From NCBI GenBank assembly GCA_964572745.1, contig CAZNFT010000082.1:1-6342 (forward strand): a stretch of DNA of 6,342 nt, in the 5' to 3' direction. Source of the DNA: M50B103 sp041667565 (GTDB taxonomy: Bacteria > Fidelibacterota > Fidelibacteria > Fidelibacterales > Fidelibacteraceae). The position numbers and the translations under genes were made by a program. Positions within the stretch are counted from its first letter, which is position 1. Each line of letters opens with the position of its first letter. Positions 6,284 to 6,342 of the stretch are shown here, piece after piece. Under the pieces are notes generated by a model, which was not told where the DNA came from, did not search any database, and worked only from the letters and a program-made list of their open reading frames with translations.

Positions 6284-6342
6284 ATAATGTCATCCTGTCC
6301 GCCAGCTGGCGGACAGGATCTCACTAAGATTGTGGTTTTCAC
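6272..6342. repeat. Intergenic palindromic repeat (28-bp perfect palindrome at 6292-6319)
   Basis: The 28-bp segment 6292-6319 is a perfect palindrome centred on CCGCCAGCTGGCGG, with flanks GTCATCCTGT and ACAGGATCTCA. Just before it is GTCACCCTGAATAATGTC. It is strikingly GC-rich against the AT-rich surroundings. The GTCACCCTGA / GTCATCCTG...AGGATCTC style resembles dispersed intergenic palindromes seen in high copy in many environmental bacterial genomes (recalled, not searched). It could fold into a long hairpin in RNA from either strand. The right boundary is cut by the window end. Confidence 0.75.

Overview
The window is an AT-rich bacterial chromosome segment with four confident genes: a two-gene leftward operon and two rightward genes. 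The leftward operon (157-3293, minus strand) encodes an adenosylcobalamin-dependent class II ribonucleotide reductase in two pieces. The 834-residue catalytic chain (NrdJa type) is followed by a 210-residue chain carrying the C-terminal accessory domain and zinc ribbon (NrdJb type), joined by a one-base TAATG stop/start overlap. The rightward genes are the transcription terminator Rho (3730-5025) and an MscS-family mechanosensitive channel (5246-6178).

The 436-base divergent region between nrdJ and rho is the most informative regulatory stretch. It holds a good sigma70-type promoter for nrdJ (TTGATT, 17 bases, TATTAT). Two 16-bp sites matching the NrdR box at 13/16 and 12/16 positions sit 33 bp apart, one inside that promoter and one just downstream of its expected start. 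A perfect TTGACA lies about 80 bases before the rho start. rho ends in a clear intrinsic terminator, and mscS has its own strong ribosome binding site.

Both edges of the window are repeats. The left edge (11-151) is a 24-bp tandem array of six units, each with a near-palindromic 13-bp core; the last core is inverted relative to the other five. The right edge holds a 28-bp perfect palindrome inside a GTCATCCTG...AGGATCTCA context, resembling the dispersed intergenic palindromes common in several environmental lineages.

The organism cannot be named from this window. It is a bacterium (Rho, NrdR-like sites, bacterial promoters and Shine-Dalgarno sequences) that makes or imports cobalamin and has low GC. 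A member of the FCB group or a less-studied candidate phylum is plausible, but this is a guess from the NrdJab type and the repeat style.

The genes are housekeeping functions (dNTP synthesis, transcription termination, osmotic protection) and do not form one pathway. I see no defence system, mobile element or new multi-gene system. The points most worth following up are the NrdR operator pair, the split RNR, the core-flipped repeat array and the edge palindrome.
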